DNA of 64,000 nucleotides from contig NZ_AUGN01000011.1 of NCBI RefSeq assembly GCF_000422685.1, forward strand, positions 1 through 64,000. Reading direction: 5' to 3'. The position numbers and the translations under genes are program-made. The first letter of the stretch is position 1. Every line of letters begins with the position of its first letter. Positions 1 to 9,142 of this stretch are shown one piece after another. A model generated the notes under the pieces. It searched no databases. It was not told the origin of the DNA and saw nothing but the letters and a program-made list of their open reading frames with translations. The stretch is from Flavobacterium gelidilacus DSM 15343 (GTDB lineage: Bacteria > Bacteroidota > Bacteroidia > Flavobacteriales > Flavobacteriaceae).

Positions 1-288
1 GAAGAGCTTGATAAGTTAGTGGAAGTAATGAAGACAGAAGAGCACAAAGACATGGTTATATTTGCAAAATCGCATACGGATAACAGAGGAAGTGATAGAT
101 ATAACTTAAACTTATCAGATAGAAGAGCAAAATCTACAGTTCAGTATATTATCTCAAAAGGAATTGCAAAAGATAGAATTACAGGACAAGGATTTGGAGA
201 AAGCGAACCAAAAGTGGTTTGTGATGATTGTTCAGAAGAAGAGCACGCTCAAAACAGACGTTCGGAATTCTTAATCGTTAAGAAATAA
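1..288 (+). CDS. OmpA-family C-terminal domain protein (5' truncated)
   Basis: The frame is open from the window edge, so only the last 95 residues are visible. They form the end of an OmpA/Pal/MotB peptidoglycan-binding domain: SHTDNRGSDRYNLNLSDRRA followed by GQGFGESEPK and NRRSEF. The Asp and Arg of these blocks normally hold diaminopimelate of peptidoglycan. A CDDC cysteine pair lies just before NRRSEF. The protein is probably an outer-membrane or periplasmic anchor; flavobacterial members often carry TPR or WD40-like N-terminal parts, but that portion is outside the window. A strong terminator follows 36 bp after the stop. Confidence 0.9.
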   Translation, partial: EELDKLVEVMKTEEHKDMVIFAKSHTDNRGSDRYNLNLSDRRAKSTVQYIISKGIAKDRITGQGFGESEPKVVCDDCSEEEHAQNRRSEFLIVKK

Positions 289-324
289 GAACAGAAAATA
301 AAATTAACCAACCCAACCAAAACT

Positions 325-360
325 AAAAATCCCTAATTCAATTGAATTAGGGATTTTTTT
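325..360 (+). terminator. Intrinsic terminator after OmpA-family gene
   Basis: AATCCCTAATTC and GAATTAGGGATT form a perfect stem around an AATT loop, followed by a run of T. The A-run on the other side lets it also serve the convergent minus-strand gene. Confidence 0.9.
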
Positions 361-378
361 ATGAATATTAATTTGTGA

Positions 379-954
379 TTATTTAGTCTTCTTTACATAT
401 TGTGTTAAGATAACAATGTGTTGATTTTCAACTCTTCCTTCAATATGTTCTGGGTTGTCCCAAACTAATTTAATATTGTGAACAGCTGCTCCACGTTTAG
501 CAGTAAAATTAGCACCTTTCACGTCTAAATCTTTGATTAGAACAACAGAATCGCCATCGTTTAGAATGTGTCCATTACTATCTTTGTGAATTATTTTTTC
601 TTCATCATCATCAGTTTCACCAGTGGCTTTTGCCCATTCTAAGCCATCTTCATCAAGATACATCATCTCTAACATGTCCATGTTTTTTAATCTTGCGTGC
701 ATTCTCCAAGATACAATTTGAACAGGAAGGTTCTCATTCCACATGCTATCACTAAGACCTCTCCAGTCGTTAGAATCAGTTGTGTCAGGATTTTCAATTT
801 GGTCTTTTAATTTTTGTGAAATTAAAATGCAGTTTTCTGGAGTTTCTTCTGTTTTTGGTTCAATTAAATAAGCCACTAAATTTTCATCAGTACCACTAAT
901 TTCGCATACAGAACCACTTCTATCTTTTAATCTCTTTTCAGTAACTATATCCAT
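379..954 (-). CDS. PhnA/YjdM-domain protein
   Basis: 191 residues. The C-terminal ~70 residues (DSNGHILNDGDSVVLIKDLD, then KRGAAVHNIKLVWDNPEHIEG) match the PhnA/YjdM C-terminal SH3-like domain. The N-terminal zinc ribbon of classical PhnA (paired CxxC) is absent; instead there are ~115 acidic residues without cysteine pairs. Despite the family name, a phosphonate role is not established, and no phn genes lie nearby. It follows the beta-barrel gene at 963-1460 by 8 bp, so the two are probably co-transcribed from the promoter near 1488. The ATG start is preceded by an A/T-rich leader. Confidence 0.85.
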   Translation of the reverse strand: MDIVTEKRLKDRSGSVCEISGTDENLVAYLIEPKTEETPENCILISQKLKDQIENPDTTDSNDWRGLSDSMWNENLPVQIVSWRMHARLKNMDMLEMMYLDEDGLEWAKATGETDDDEEKIIHKDSNGHILNDGDSVVLIKDLDVKGANFTAKRGAAVHNIKLVWDNPEHIEGRVENQHIVILTQYVKKTK

Positions 955-962
955 TGTGTTTT

Positions 963-1460
963 TTATTGTATGTTGAAACTAGCTCCAATATTAAAAGTAA
1001 ATTGATTATTATATTTGTCAAAACCAACTAAATTAGTTTTATAACTTGCAATTGGAAAACCTGCTTCAGAATAAACCCCAAACCCATCTGTGAAGAAGTA
1101 ACGGATACCAACGTGACCACCAAAATTTCTTAACCCTAAACTTAATCCAGGGTAAATATCAACAGCATCACTAATGTTTAGTACATTTCCAATGTTTGCA
1201 TTAAAACGAACTTTAAGATCTGCCCTATCTTCAAAATCTGGCTTTACATCATTAATTCTTTCTGCATTCAATAAATATACAGCAGCAAAACCAAAAGACA
1301 TATTTTCTCCTAAACCGAAGTCAGTTGTAACATTAATTCCAGTTCCATTTTCTTGCATATTAGCACCTATTTGAAACTTCACGTCACCTTTTCCACTAAA
1401 AACTTGAGCGTTAGTAGTAAACGCAATTAAAATAACAATAAGAGTAGTAATTTTTTTCAT
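963..1460 (-). CDS. Small outer-membrane beta-barrel protein
   Basis: 165 residues. A signal peptide (MKKITTLIVILIAFTTNAQ, cleavage after Ala-Gln) is followed by alternating hydrophobic/polar strands with glycine turns, such as FSGKGDVKFQIGANMQENG and LGLRNFGGHVGIRYFFTDGF. It ends in a short strand, FTFNIGASFNIQ. This is the pattern of flavobacterial DUF6646-like OmpX-size barrels. No enzymatic motif is visible and the function is unknown. First gene of a two-gene minus-strand unit with the PhnA-like gene. Confidence 0.8.
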   Translation of the reverse strand: MKKITTLIVILIAFTTNAQVFSGKGDVKFQIGANMQENGTGINVTTDFGLGENMSFGFAAVYLLNAERINDVKPDFEDRADLKVRFNANIGNVLNISDAVDIYPGLSLGLRNFGGHVGIRYFFTDGFGVYSEAGFPIASYKTNLVGFDKYNNQFTFNIGASFNIQ

Positions 1461-1487
1461 TTGTTTTTTGTTTGAATAAATATACTA

Positions 1488-1495
1488 CAAAGATA
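1488..1495 (-). promoter_or_regulatory. Bacteroidetes -7 box
   Basis: Reads TATCTTTG on the minus strand (consensus TAnnTTTG), 28 bp before the ATG of the beta-barrel gene. No clear TTG lies at -33. Confidence 0.6.
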
Positions 1496-1506
1496 GCAAG
1501 ATAAAT

Positions 1507-2235
1507 TTAATTACGCCCGTTTTCATTAGAATACAAACTAGGTAACGAATCACTTTGCCAAAATTCTTTAGTTTCAATATCTAAAATTGTTAATGGACCA
1601 GTAAATGCTGCACCAGTATCAATATTCCAAACACAAGCTTTATGGATAGGAGTTGTTTGATTAATTTTGGTAGTTGGTGTATGTCCAATATAAATTTCCT
1701 TATATAATTTTAATCGACTTGGATATAATTCACTTTCAAACGGAATGCTTTTGTCTAATGCTAAAGCTAATTCCCATAAAGTTCTATCCCAATAGAATAA
1801 AGGTTTAAAGTGTTCAAAATCAATCCCTTTTAAATTGGTGAAACCTGCGTGAATGAACAATCTGTTTTCTTCATCTAAATAATTTGAAACTAATTTTTCA
1901 AGAAAGTTGATGTGTTTATATATAGTTGACTCATCTGTCTTTTCGTAGGCTTCAATAGTAGATTTTCCACCATGTTTAAACCACTCTATATTATAGGAAT
2001 TGTTTTTTAGATAATTTAACAATAGGTCATCATGATTTCCTCTTATGAAAACACAGTTTTGTTTTTTATCTAAAGCCATTAGAAAATCTAAAACTTGAGG
2101 CGATTCACTCCAACCATCAACATAATCTCCTAAAAAAATTAAAGTATCATTTTGAGTAACATTAGCTCTTTCTAAAACTTGGATTAAAGCTTTTAATCCA
2201 CCGTGAATATCACCTATTACTAATTTTCTATTCAT
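1507..2235 (-). CDS. Metallophosphoesterase, PPP-type serine/threonine phosphatase family
   Basis: 242 residues with the full set of calcineurin-like metal-binding blocks: GDIHGG, GDYVDGW, RGNHDDLL, HAGF and GHTPTT. This matches the small PrpA/PrpB/ApaH-like bacterial phosphatases, which bind two metal ions. Substrate could be a phosphoprotein or a dinucleotide; the sequence does not decide. The start codon overlaps the end of the AlbA_2 gene by 8 bp, so translation is probably coupled. Confidence 0.88.
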   Translation of the reverse strand: MNRKLVIGDIHGGLKALIQVLERANVTQNDTLIFLGDYVDGWSESPQVLDFLMALDKKQNCVFIRGNHDDLLLNYLKNNSYNIEWFKHGGKSTIEAYEKTDESTIYKHINFLEKLVSNYLDEENRLFIHAGFTNLKGIDFEHFKPLFYWDRTLWELALALDKSIPFESELYPSRLKLYKEIYIGHTPTTKINQTTPIHKACVWNIDTGAAFTGPLTILDIETKEFWQSDSLPSLYSNENGRN

Positions 2236-3376
2236 TTTTATTATATTTCATTTTCCTCAAAACACGCAAAGCTTCTTTAAAAGCGATGTAAACTTCGGGA
2301 TTTTCATATTGTTTTAAAACTAATTTAGCATCAATTAACTTTTGTTTGGCCTCATCAAATCCATTTAAGTAACAAATCATTAAAATAGAAGGAATATTTT
2401 CAACATCTTTTTTTTCCTGATCATTTAATAAATTTTTTTTAATCATTTTCTGAATCAACGCTAAAGTCGAATTGTAAATGTGAAACAACATTTTTCGATT
2501 ATATTGTGGTGGTTCAAACAAAAATTCGGAATCCATTTTATAATAACCATTGTCAAAAAATGTAATTTTTAATTTTTCTAAAGGATAATAACTGGTTTTG
2601 TCATTCAAACCTAATTGAACGTATTCGGTAATCATAAAAGATTCCTTGTCAAAAGAAATGCTAATTTCATCTAAAGCAGAATAAAACAACTTCACTTGTT
2701 CGTTAACGAGCTCAATATCAACTCTTGAATAATACGTTTTGTCTTTAACTTTCTTTTTATTTCCAGCCCAACAAACTACAAAAAGTTCCTTAAAAACTTT
2801 GTATTCTGAAGGCAAGTCTTTGTGCGAAATATTTATAAAATGTAAAACACTTTCTAAGGTATGTTCAATGCTATTTCTAGAATTATTTTCAATGCTAATT
2901 ACAGTTTCAGTGTTAATTTTTGAAAAAGAAACCTTTTCATGGGTAGGCATAGTACTGCTTCCGACTCGAATAAAAGTTGAATTTGCCAGAATTGTATAAA
3001 TGTTTTTCTTGAATTTAGAAACCTTTCCATTAGGCTTAATTGTAACTAGACCAACAACCTTATCTGAGGACAAATTTGGAAAAGGCACATTCTCATATTG
3101 AATTTTTGGAGGATTTTCTAAATAAGCATTTACCAAATTTTGAATGCGACTGTCATCAAAAAAATCATCTCCAACAATTTCATTCGTTTCATCTTCAACA
3201 CCCACAACAATAAAAGATGAATTTGTTGGGTTTGAATTAGATAAAGCACAAATGTGTTTTAAAAACTTTGCTTTTCCTTCTTTGCTATGTAAGTTTAACT
3301 GACGCTTTTTGTCATAAAAACTGTTCTCATCATTGTGAGCTAGTAAATTTTTGACAAGCAGGCGTTTGTTAATCAT
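2228..3376 (-). CDS. AlbA_2 (Schlafen-type) domain protein
   Basis: 382 residues. Residues ~1-150 resemble the AlbA_2/divergent AAA-4 domain: an early ENSFYDKKRQLNL block, then KFLKHICALSNS, SSFIVVGVEDET, and the strand-turn TFIRVGSSTMPT. That domain is found in putative transcription regulators and Schlafen-like nucleases. The rest shows no recognised motif and may be a dimerisation or ligand part. It is upstream of, and overlaps, the phosphatase gene. I infer nucleic-acid binding only from the N-terminal domain. Confidence 0.75.
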   Translation of the reverse strand: MINKRLLVKNLLAHNDENSFYDKKRQLNLHSKEGKAKFLKHICALSNSNPTNSSFIVVGVEDETNEIVGDDFFDDSRIQNLVNAYLENPPKIQYENVPFPNLSSDKVVGLVTIKPNGKVSKFKKNIYTILANSTFIRVGSSTMPTHEKVSFSKINTETVISIENNSRNSIEHTLESVLHFINISHKDLPSEYKVFKELFVVCWAGNKKKVKDKTYYSRVDIELVNEQVKLFYSALDEISISFDKESFMITEYVQLGLNDKTSYYPLEKLKITFFDNGYYKMDSEFLFEPPQYNRKMLFHIYNSTLALIQKMIKKNLLNDQEKKDVENIPSILMICYLNGFDEAKQKLIDAKLVLKQYENPEVYIAFKEALRVLRKMKYNKNE

Positions 3377-3401
3377 GTTTTATAGTTTTCATAGAAAGTT
3401 T

Positions 3402-4271
3402 TTAAGGAACTTCATTTCCTTGGCTTTCTGTCCAAATCGCAAACCAATCTTCTAAATCTAATTTAATTTTTTTAGCATTATTCAATTGTGGAATTCTAGT
3501 TAAATTTGTTGTTCCAACTACTGGAATAATATGTGAAGGATGTTGCAAAACCCATGAAAGCAATAACAAATCCGAAGAAACCTCATATTTGATAACTAAA
3601 TCTGTCAAGATTTTTTTTAATCTTCTAGTTTGTTGTGAATCTTCTTTAAATACTGATCCAAGAGGGTTCCATGCCATTGGTTTTATAGCATTATTTTGCA
3701 TAAAATCTAAACTTCCGTTCAGCATTGCTTCAGAATCTGTGGCTGAAAATTGAATTTGGTTAAATTCAACAGGAATGACTTTTTGTAATAATTCAGTTTG
3801 AGAATTGGTGAAATTGGAAACTCCAAAAGATAAAATTTTACCTTGTGATTTTAATTGATCAATTGCTTTTGCAACTTCATCTGGTTGAAGCAAAGGACTA
3901 GGTCTGTGTAATAAAAACACATCTAAATAATCAGTTTGAAGATTTTTTAATGAATTTTCTGCACTCCAAATAATGTAATCAGCCGAATAATCATAATGTT
4001 TAACCTTATAATTTCTTTCTTCAGAAATAAGTTTTATTCCACATTTAGAAATAAGTTGAATAGCGTTTCTGTCAATTCTAGATTGTGAAAAAGCTTTTCC
4101 AAAAGAGGCTTCCGTTGTGTAACCACCATAAATATCAGCATGATCAAATGAAGTAATATTTTGAGATAAAAAAGCATGAATTAAAGTAGTCATTTCTTGA
4201 GCGTTTAAGTTTTTGTCCCAAACACCCCAATTCATAACTCCAGCCACAATTGGCGAAAGTTTTGCAGTCAT
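3402..4271 (-). CDS. Aldo/keto reductase
   Basis: 289 residues, the normal length for the YdhF-like branch of the NAD(P)H-dependent (beta/alpha)8 oxidoreductases. DHADIYGGYTTE supplies the catalytic Asp and Tyr, VFLLHRPSP the active-site His, and ISFGVSNF a core strand. IIPVVGTTNLTRI near the C-terminus matches the NADP-binding region. The substrate is unknown. It lies 25 bp upstream of the AlbA_2 gene on the same strand and faces away from moxR. Confidence 0.9.
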   Translation of the reverse strand: MTAKLSPIVAGVMNWGVWDKNLNAQEMTTLIHAFLSQNITSFDHADIYGGYTTEASFGKAFSQSRIDRNAIQLISKCGIKLISEERNYKVKHYDYSADYIIWSAENSLKNLQTDYLDVFLLHRPSPLLQPDEVAKAIDQLKSQGKILSFGVSNFTNSQTELLQKVIPVEFNQIQFSATDSEAMLNGSLDFMQNNAIKPMAWNPLGSVFKEDSQQTRRLKKILTDLVIKYEVSSDLLLLSWVLQHPSHIIPVVGTTNLTRIPQLNNAKKIKLDLEDWFAIWTESQGNEVP

Positions 4272-4397
4272 ATTTATAGTATTTTTAAATTTTTTCTTAA
4301 AAGTATAAAACTAAATCATAAATCATTCCCAATTAAGGGCTATTCAGATTATTTTTAACGGAATGTTAACAACAAAAAAGTAAAAAAAAGTACAATT

Positions 4398-4428
4398 TTG
4401 AAACGTTATAAAAAATCACATAGTTTTA
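4398..4428 (+). promoter_or_regulatory. Probable promoter of the bat operon
   Basis: TTG at 4398-4400, 20 bp, then TAGTTTTA at 4421-4428. This is one mismatch from TAnnTTTG, with the correct spacing for the flavobacterial primary sigma factor. It lies 31 bp before moxR. Confidence 0.45.
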
Positions 4429-4459
4429 CCCGAGAATTCGGTACTAAATTAATAATAAA

Positions 4460-5464
4460 ATGGAAGAAAACACAATGACTTTGGATATTAGAGCGATCAA
4501 TGAAAAGATTGAAAGAGAAAGTGCTTTTATTGATTTGCTTACAATGGAAATGAATAAAACAATTGTCGGACAAAAGCATATGATTGAACGATTGTTAATT
4601 GGACTTTTAGGACAAGGACATATTTTGTTAGAAGGTGTACCTGGTTTAGCAAAAACATTAGCAATAAATACTTTGGCTCAAGCTGTTGAAGGAAGTTTTA
4701 GTAGAATTCAGTTTACACCGGATTTGTTACCAGCTGATGTCGTTGGAACTATGATTTATAATATGAAAGACAATGCTTTTTCTATCAAGAAAGGGCCAAT
4801 TTTTGCCAACTTTGTCTTAGCAGATGAGATTAACCGTGCTCCAGCAAAAGTACAATCAGCTTTGCTTGAAGCGATGCAAGAAAAGCAAGTAACGATTGGA
4901 GACACAACTTTCAAATTAGATAAGCCGTTTTTTGTATTAGCCACACAAAACCCTGTGGAACAAGAAGGAACATATCCCTTGCCAGAAGCTCAAGTTGACC
5001 GTTTTATGCTTAAAACCGTTATTGATTATCCAAAAATGGAAGACGAACGTGTGATTATGAAGCAAAGTTTAATGGGTAATTATGATAAAATCAATCCAGT
5101 AGTTTCTGTAGAACAAATTAAACGTGCACAAGAAGCCGTGAAAGAAGTTTATATGGATGAAAAAATCGAAAAATACATTTTAGATATTGTTTTCGCTACT
5201 CGTTATCCAGAAAAATATAAATTAGAAAGTCTTAAGCCGTTAATCAGTTTTGGAGCTTCACCTCGTGGAAGTATCAATTTAGCAATGGCCTCAAAATGTT
5301 ATGCTTTTATTAAACGAAGAGGTTATGTAATTCCAGAAGATGTTCGTGCGGTTGTTCATGATGTTCTTCGTCACAGAATTGGAATTACATACGAAGCAGA
5401 AGCTGAAAATATAACTTCTGTGGATATCATCAATAAAATTGTAAACGAAGTTGAAGTACCTTAG
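4460..5464 (+). CDS. MoxR-family AAA+ ATPase
   Basis: 334 residues. Walker A is GVPGLAKT (residues 59-66), Walker B is VLADEI (Asp122, Glu123), sensor 1 is LATQNP, and there is a C-terminal lid domain. MoxR ATPases act as chaperone-like partners of the von Willebrand A proteins encoded beside them. Here it heads a run of DUF58, BatD-like, batA, batB, batC, batD and batE genes, the classical Bacteroides aerotolerance layout. Its TAG stop is the first unit of a 7-bp-period array. Confidence 0.96.
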   Translation: MEENTMTLDIRAINEKIERESAFIDLLTMEMNKTIVGQKHMIERLLIGLLGQGHILLEGVPGLAKTLAINTLAQAVEGSFSRIQFTPDLLPADVVGTMIYNMKDNAFSIKKGPIFANFVLADEINRAPAKVQSALLEAMQEKQVTIGDTTFKLDKPFFVLATQNPVEQEGTYPLPEAQVDRFMLKTVIDYPKMEDERVIMKQSLMGNYDKINPVVSVEQIKRAQEAVKEVYMDEKIEKYILDIVFATRYPEKYKLESLKPLISFGASPRGSINLAMASKCYAFIKRRGYVIPEDVRAVVHDVLRHRIGITYEAEAENITSVDIINKIVNEVEVP

Positions 5465-5493
5465 TTGGTAGTGTTCAGTTATTAGTTGGCAGT
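5462..5493 (+). repeat. Heptad-period array 1
   Basis: The trinucleotide AGT recurs at 5463, 5470, 5477, 5484 and 5491, exactly every 7 bases, with the other four bases variable. The first unit is the TAG stop codon of moxR. Confidence 0.85.
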
Positions 5494-5570
5494 TGCTTAA
5501 CGTAAAATAACACGCTAAAACTTTAAAATTACTAAAAAAGTTGAATTGTTGACAATTGTACAACACAAAG

Positions 5571-5608
5571 CTAATCACTGATCACTCAATACTGAACACT
5601 GATTACTC
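5571..5608 (-). repeat. Heptad-period array 2, inverted relative to array 1
   Basis: ACT recurs at 5577, 5584, 5591, 5598 and 5605, a 7-base period. The reverse complement has the same AGT word as array 1, so the two face each other across the 78-bp spacer between moxR and the DUF58 gene. Confidence 0.85.
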
Positions 5609-5615
5609 AAAAAAA

Positions 5616-6479
5616 ATGGATACAAAAGAAATTCTTAAAAAAGTACGTAAAATAGAAATCAAGACCCGAAGATTGAGCGATCATATCTTTTCGGGAGAAT
5701 ATCATACTTCTTTTAAAGGACGTGGAATGACTTTTTCTGAAGTCCGTCAATACCAATTTGGAGATGATGTTAGAAGTATTGATTGGAATGTAACAGCAAA
5801 ATATAACGAACCTTACGTAAAAGTTTTTGAAGAAGAACGAGAACTTAACATGATGCTATTAGTTGATTGTTCTGGTTCTGAAAGTTTTGGAACTAAAAAC
5901 CAATTAAAAAGTGAAATTATTGCCGAAATTGGAGCAACTTTAGCTTTTTCAGCGACTAATAATAACGATAAAATAGGGTTGATTTTATTTTCAGACGAAA
6001 TAGAGTTGTTTATTCCACCAAAAAAAGGAAAATCACACGTGTTAAGAATTATTAGAGAATTAATTGAATTTCAGCCAAAAAGCAAGAAAACCGATTTGTC
6101 TCAAGCCTTAAAATTCTTATCAAGCATCATGAAGAAAAAAGCAATTGTTTTTGTGATTTCAGATTTTATGGCGAAAGATTATGAATCAACTTTAAAAATT
6201 GTTTCAAAAAAGCACGATATAACTGGAATTAGAGTTTTTGACCAAAGAGAAGAAAGTATTCCAAATATTGGGTTGGTTCAAATGCTTGATGCAGAAACAA
6301 ACGAATTAATGTATGTAAATACAAATTCAAAAAAATTACGATTAGATTACGAAGTTAATCACAGAGAAAATGTAGATTATTTCAAAACTACTTTCTCAAA
6401 ATCTGGAGCTGGAGTAATTCACTCAAGAGTTGATGAAAATTACGTAAAAAAATTGCTGAGTTACTTCAAGGCTAGATAA
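5616..6479 (+). CDS. DUF58 / VWA-like protein of the Bat operon
   Basis: 287 residues from the ATG at 5616. The frame stays open to 5556, but those 20 codons are translated repeat array. The DUF58 signature is clear: SGEYHTSFKGRGMTFSEVR, then DDVRSIDWNVTAKYNEPYVK. A degenerate VWA fold follows (LLVDCSGSESFG at the metal-site position, then FVISDFMA). DUF58 proteins accompany MoxR ATPases and are presumed cytoplasmic adaptors between the ATPase and membrane VWA proteins. No membrane segment is visible. Confidence 0.93.
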   Translation: MDTKEILKKVRKIEIKTRRLSDHIFSGEYHTSFKGRGMTFSEVRQYQFGDDVRSIDWNVTAKYNEPYVKVFEEERELNMMLLVDCSGSESFGTKNQLKSEIIAEIGATLAFSATNNNDKIGLILFSDEIELFIPPKKGKSHVLRIIRELIEFQPKSKKTDLSQALKFLSSIMKKKAIVFVISDFMAKDYESTLKIVSKKHDITGIRVFDQREESIPNIGLVQMLDAETNELMYVNTNSKKLRLDYEVNHRENVDYFKTTFSKSGAGVIHSRVDENYVKKLLSYFKAR

Positions 6480-6480
6480 T

Positions 6481-6522
6481 GTTTCAAGATTGATGATAAT
6501 TGAATTTAGATTTCAGAAATAA
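6481..6522 (+). repeat. Heptad-period array 3
   Basis: Six consecutive 7-mers each begin with G (at 6481, 6488, 6495, 6502, 6509, 6516), five of them GA. They fill the whole gap between the DUF58 stop and the next start. Confidence 0.7.
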
Positions 6523-6526
6523 AAAA

Positions 6527-8137
6527 ATGACAAAAAGATTATACATACTGTTTTTATTGATTTCAGCGTTTGGATTTTCCCAATCGATAACTTCTTCAGT
6601 AGATTCTACAGAAATAAAAATCGGTTCTCAATTGAATTTGATTCTAAAAGCAAAAGTAACGCTAAAAGATCATGTGGTTTTTCCAGAGCGAAAATTCATT
6701 GGTCGTCTAGAAGTTTTAGAATCGTACCCAATTGACACAATCAAAGACAATGACAAACTAGAATTAATAAAAAAATACGGATTAACGCAATTTGATTCTG
6801 GAGTTTATAAAATACCTAGCATTGCAGTTCGAATTAATAATAAAGAATATTTTTCAGATTCATCTTCAGTCAGAGTTAATGATGTAAAGGTTGATACTAT
6901 TGTGCAACCCATGTTTGATATTAAACCTATTGTAGAAGTCAATAAACCAGCAAGTGATTGGTGGAAATATGTGTTATTTGGTCTTTTAGTTATTGGATTA
7001 GGCGTTTTAGCTTATTTCATTATAAAAAGAATTCAGAAAAATAAAAAAGAGGAAGCTAAAGGTTTCGCTTCTCCAATTGAAAAAGCATTAGTCTATTCTG
7101 AAAACCTAGAAAAAAAGAGTCTTTGGCAAAACGGAAAAGTAAAAGAGTATTATTCTGAATTAACAGATATTGCTCGTGTCTACATAGAAGAATCACTGTC
7201 TGTTCCTGCTATGGAAAGTACTTCAAATGAACTATACAAAGCATTAAGAGCCGAAACAGGAAAAAGAAATATAAAAATCAGTCCTTCTTCATTAAACCAA
7301 TTTAACGAAGTATTAAAAAATGCCGATTTAGTAAAATTTGCCAAATCACAACCAATAGCTTCAGAAATTGAAGAAAGTAAAATGATAATAAATGAGTTTT
7401 TATTGTCATTAGATAAAGCAACTCCAAGAACCCAAGAAGAACAAGATAATCTGTTTCAAGAAGAAATTAGAATCAAGAAAGCTAAAAAAGATAAAGTAAT
7501 TCGTCTTGTACTTTCTATTGTAGTTGTAATTGTGTTTTTGTTTATATCATTAATAGTATTTGCTAGAACAATTGCTTACGATTATTTGAAAGATAATTAT
7601 ATTGGACACACCTCAAAAGAATTGTTAGAAAAAGAATGGGTAATATCAGAATATGGTGATCCAGCCATAAAAATTGAAACCCCAAGAGTTTTAAAACGTA
7701 CTGTTGACGAAAGAGTGCAGCAAAATTTACCACCAACTGTTAAGTCTGTTGGAAGATTTACATATGGAAGTTTGATTGATAACTTCTCCATAACATTAAA
7801 CACAACTACTTTTAAAGATTCTGTCGCTTTAGATAAAGACATTGCTATAGAAGCAGATATTAAATATTTAGAATCTGTTGGTGCAAAAAATATTTTAGTA
7901 AAAGTTGGTGATTATGAACCAAAAAAAGGGCTTTCAGGTAAAAAGGCCTACGGAACATTTACAGTAAATAATCCTATAGATAAAAAAGAATATAAAATGG
8001 CTTATGAAATTGTGATTTTTGCGCAACCAAACTCAGCACAAGAGTTCTTTTTAATCTATAAAGACGGTGATAAAGATGCAGAGAAGATGATGGAACGCGT
8101 AAGAAACTCTATTGAACTTAAAAAAAGTAGTTTATAA
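6527..8137 (+). CDS. BatD-like membrane protein with two transmembrane segments
   Basis: 536 residues from the ATG at 6527; a TTG nine codons upstream lies in repeat sequence. After a signal peptide ending FGFSQS comes an Ig-like BatD-type domain (SVDSTEIKIGSQLNLILKAK). A first membrane span is at ~146-167 (WWKYVLFGLLVIGLGVLAYF). A cytoplasmic helical part contains SPIEKALVYSENLEKKSLW, similar to the tail of BatD/DUF4381 proteins. A second span at ~325-346 is followed by a ~190-residue C-terminal domain I do not recognise. Its stop overlaps the batA start by one base (TAATG). Confidence 0.8.
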   Translation: MTKRLYILFLLISAFGFSQSITSSVDSTEIKIGSQLNLILKAKVTLKDHVVFPERKFIGRLEVLESYPIDTIKDNDKLELIKKYGLTQFDSGVYKIPSIAVRINNKEYFSDSSSVRVNDVKVDTIVQPMFDIKPIVEVNKPASDWWKYVLFGLLVIGLGVLAYFIIKRIQKNKKEEAKGFASPIEKALVYSENLEKKSLWQNGKVKEYYSELTDIARVYIEESLSVPAMESTSNELYKALRAETGKRNIKISPSSLNQFNEVLKNADLVKFAKSQPIASEIEESKMIINEFLLSLDKATPRTQEEQDNLFQEEIRIKKAKKDKVIRLVLSIVVVIVFLFISLIVFARTIAYDYLKDNYIGHTSKELLEKEWVISEYGDPAIKIETPRVLKRTVDERVQQNLPPTVKSVGRFTYGSLIDNFSITLNTTTFKDSVALDKDIAIEADIKYLESVGAKNILVKVGDYEPKKGLSGKKAYGTFTVNNPIDKKEYKMAYEIVIFAQPNSAQEFFLIYKDGDKDAEKMMERVRNSIELKKSSL

Positions 8138-9141
8138 TGGGAAATATAACTTTTTTAAATCCACATTTTTTCTGGTTGTTTTTAACAATCCCATTAGCTA
8201 TTGGTTGGTATTTTTATAACAAAAATAACAGAGATGCAAGTTTAAAAATTAGCTCAACAAAATCGTTCAAAAATAGCCATTCACTATTGTCAAAAGTAAA
8301 ACCACTATTGTTTTACGTTCGATTGATAGCTTTATCGTTAATAATTTTAGCATTAGCAAGACCAAGAACAGTTGATGTTTCAGTAAAACAAAAATCAACA
8401 AGTGGAATTGATATTGTAATGGCAATAGATGTTTCTGGAAGTATGTTGGCCAAAGATTTAAAACCAAACCGTTTAGATGCGCTTAAAAAAGTAGCCTCAA
8501 AATTCGCAAATGATAGAATAAATGACCGAATCGGAATTGTAGTTTATGCAGGTGAAAGTTATACAAAAACACCAGTAACGTCAGATGCATTAATTGTACA
8601 ACAAGCTATAAAATCTATTGAATATGATGATTCAATAATTCAAGATGGAACCGGAATTGGTGTAGGTTTGGCAACTGCTATAAACCGTTTAAGAGAAAGT
8701 AAAGCCAAAAGCAGAATAATTATTTTATTGACTGATGGTGTTAACAATTCAGGAACAATTGACCCAAGAATGGCTGCTGATATTGCCAAAAAATACGGAA
8801 TAAAAGTCTATACAATAGGTTTAGGAACAAATGGAAGAGCAATGTTTCCTTATGCAAAAGGACCAAGTGGAAAATTTTTATACCAAATGATGGATGTAGA
8901 AATTGACGAAGGTTTAATGAAGGAAATTGCAAAAAAAACAGACGGAATTTATTACAGAGCAACAAGTAATGAAAGATTAGAAGCCATTTATGACAACATT
9001 AATAAGCTTGAAAAGACAGAAATAAAAGAAAAAAAATTTACTAATTATAACGAATTGTTTAGACCATTACTACTTGTAGCTTGTGGTTTATTGTTGATAG
9101 AAGTACTATTAAGAAACACAATTTTAAGAGGATTTATATAA
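8137..9141 (+). CDS. batA: BatA, membrane VWA protein
   Basis: 334 residues. N-terminal membrane hairpin (FFWLFLTIPLAIGWYF and LLFYVRLIALSLIILALA), then a von Willebrand A domain with a complete metal-ion-dependent adhesion site: DVSGS (Asp98, Ser100, Ser102), the downstream Thr in TPVTSD, and LLTDGVNN. A last membrane span lies near residues 310-330. BatA and BatB are thought to be inner-membrane proteins whose VWA domains form the Bat complex with TPR partners. One-base overlap with the preceding gene and one base before batB indicate tight coupling. Confidence 0.95.
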   Translation: MGNITFLNPHFFWLFLTIPLAIGWYFYNKNNRDASLKISSTKSFKNSHSLLSKVKPLLFYVRLIALSLIILALARPRTVDVSVKQKSTSGIDIVMAIDVSGSMLAKDLKPNRLDALKKVASKFANDRINDRIGIVVYAGESYTKTPVTSDALIVQQAIKSIEYDDSIIQDGTGIGVGLATAINRLRESKAKSRIIILLTDGVNNSGTIDPRMAADIAKKYGIKVYTIGLGTNGRAMFPYAKGPSGKFLYQMMDVEIDEGLMKEIAKKTDGIYYRATSNERLEAIYDNINKLEKTEIKEKKFTNYNELFRPLLLVACGLLLIEVLLRNTILRGFI

Positions 9142-9142
9142 A

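Noticed and set aside
5556..5615. Longer N-terminus for the DUF58 protein
   Set aside because: The 20 extra codons are translated heptad array; the DUF58 family starts near MDTKEILKKVRK.
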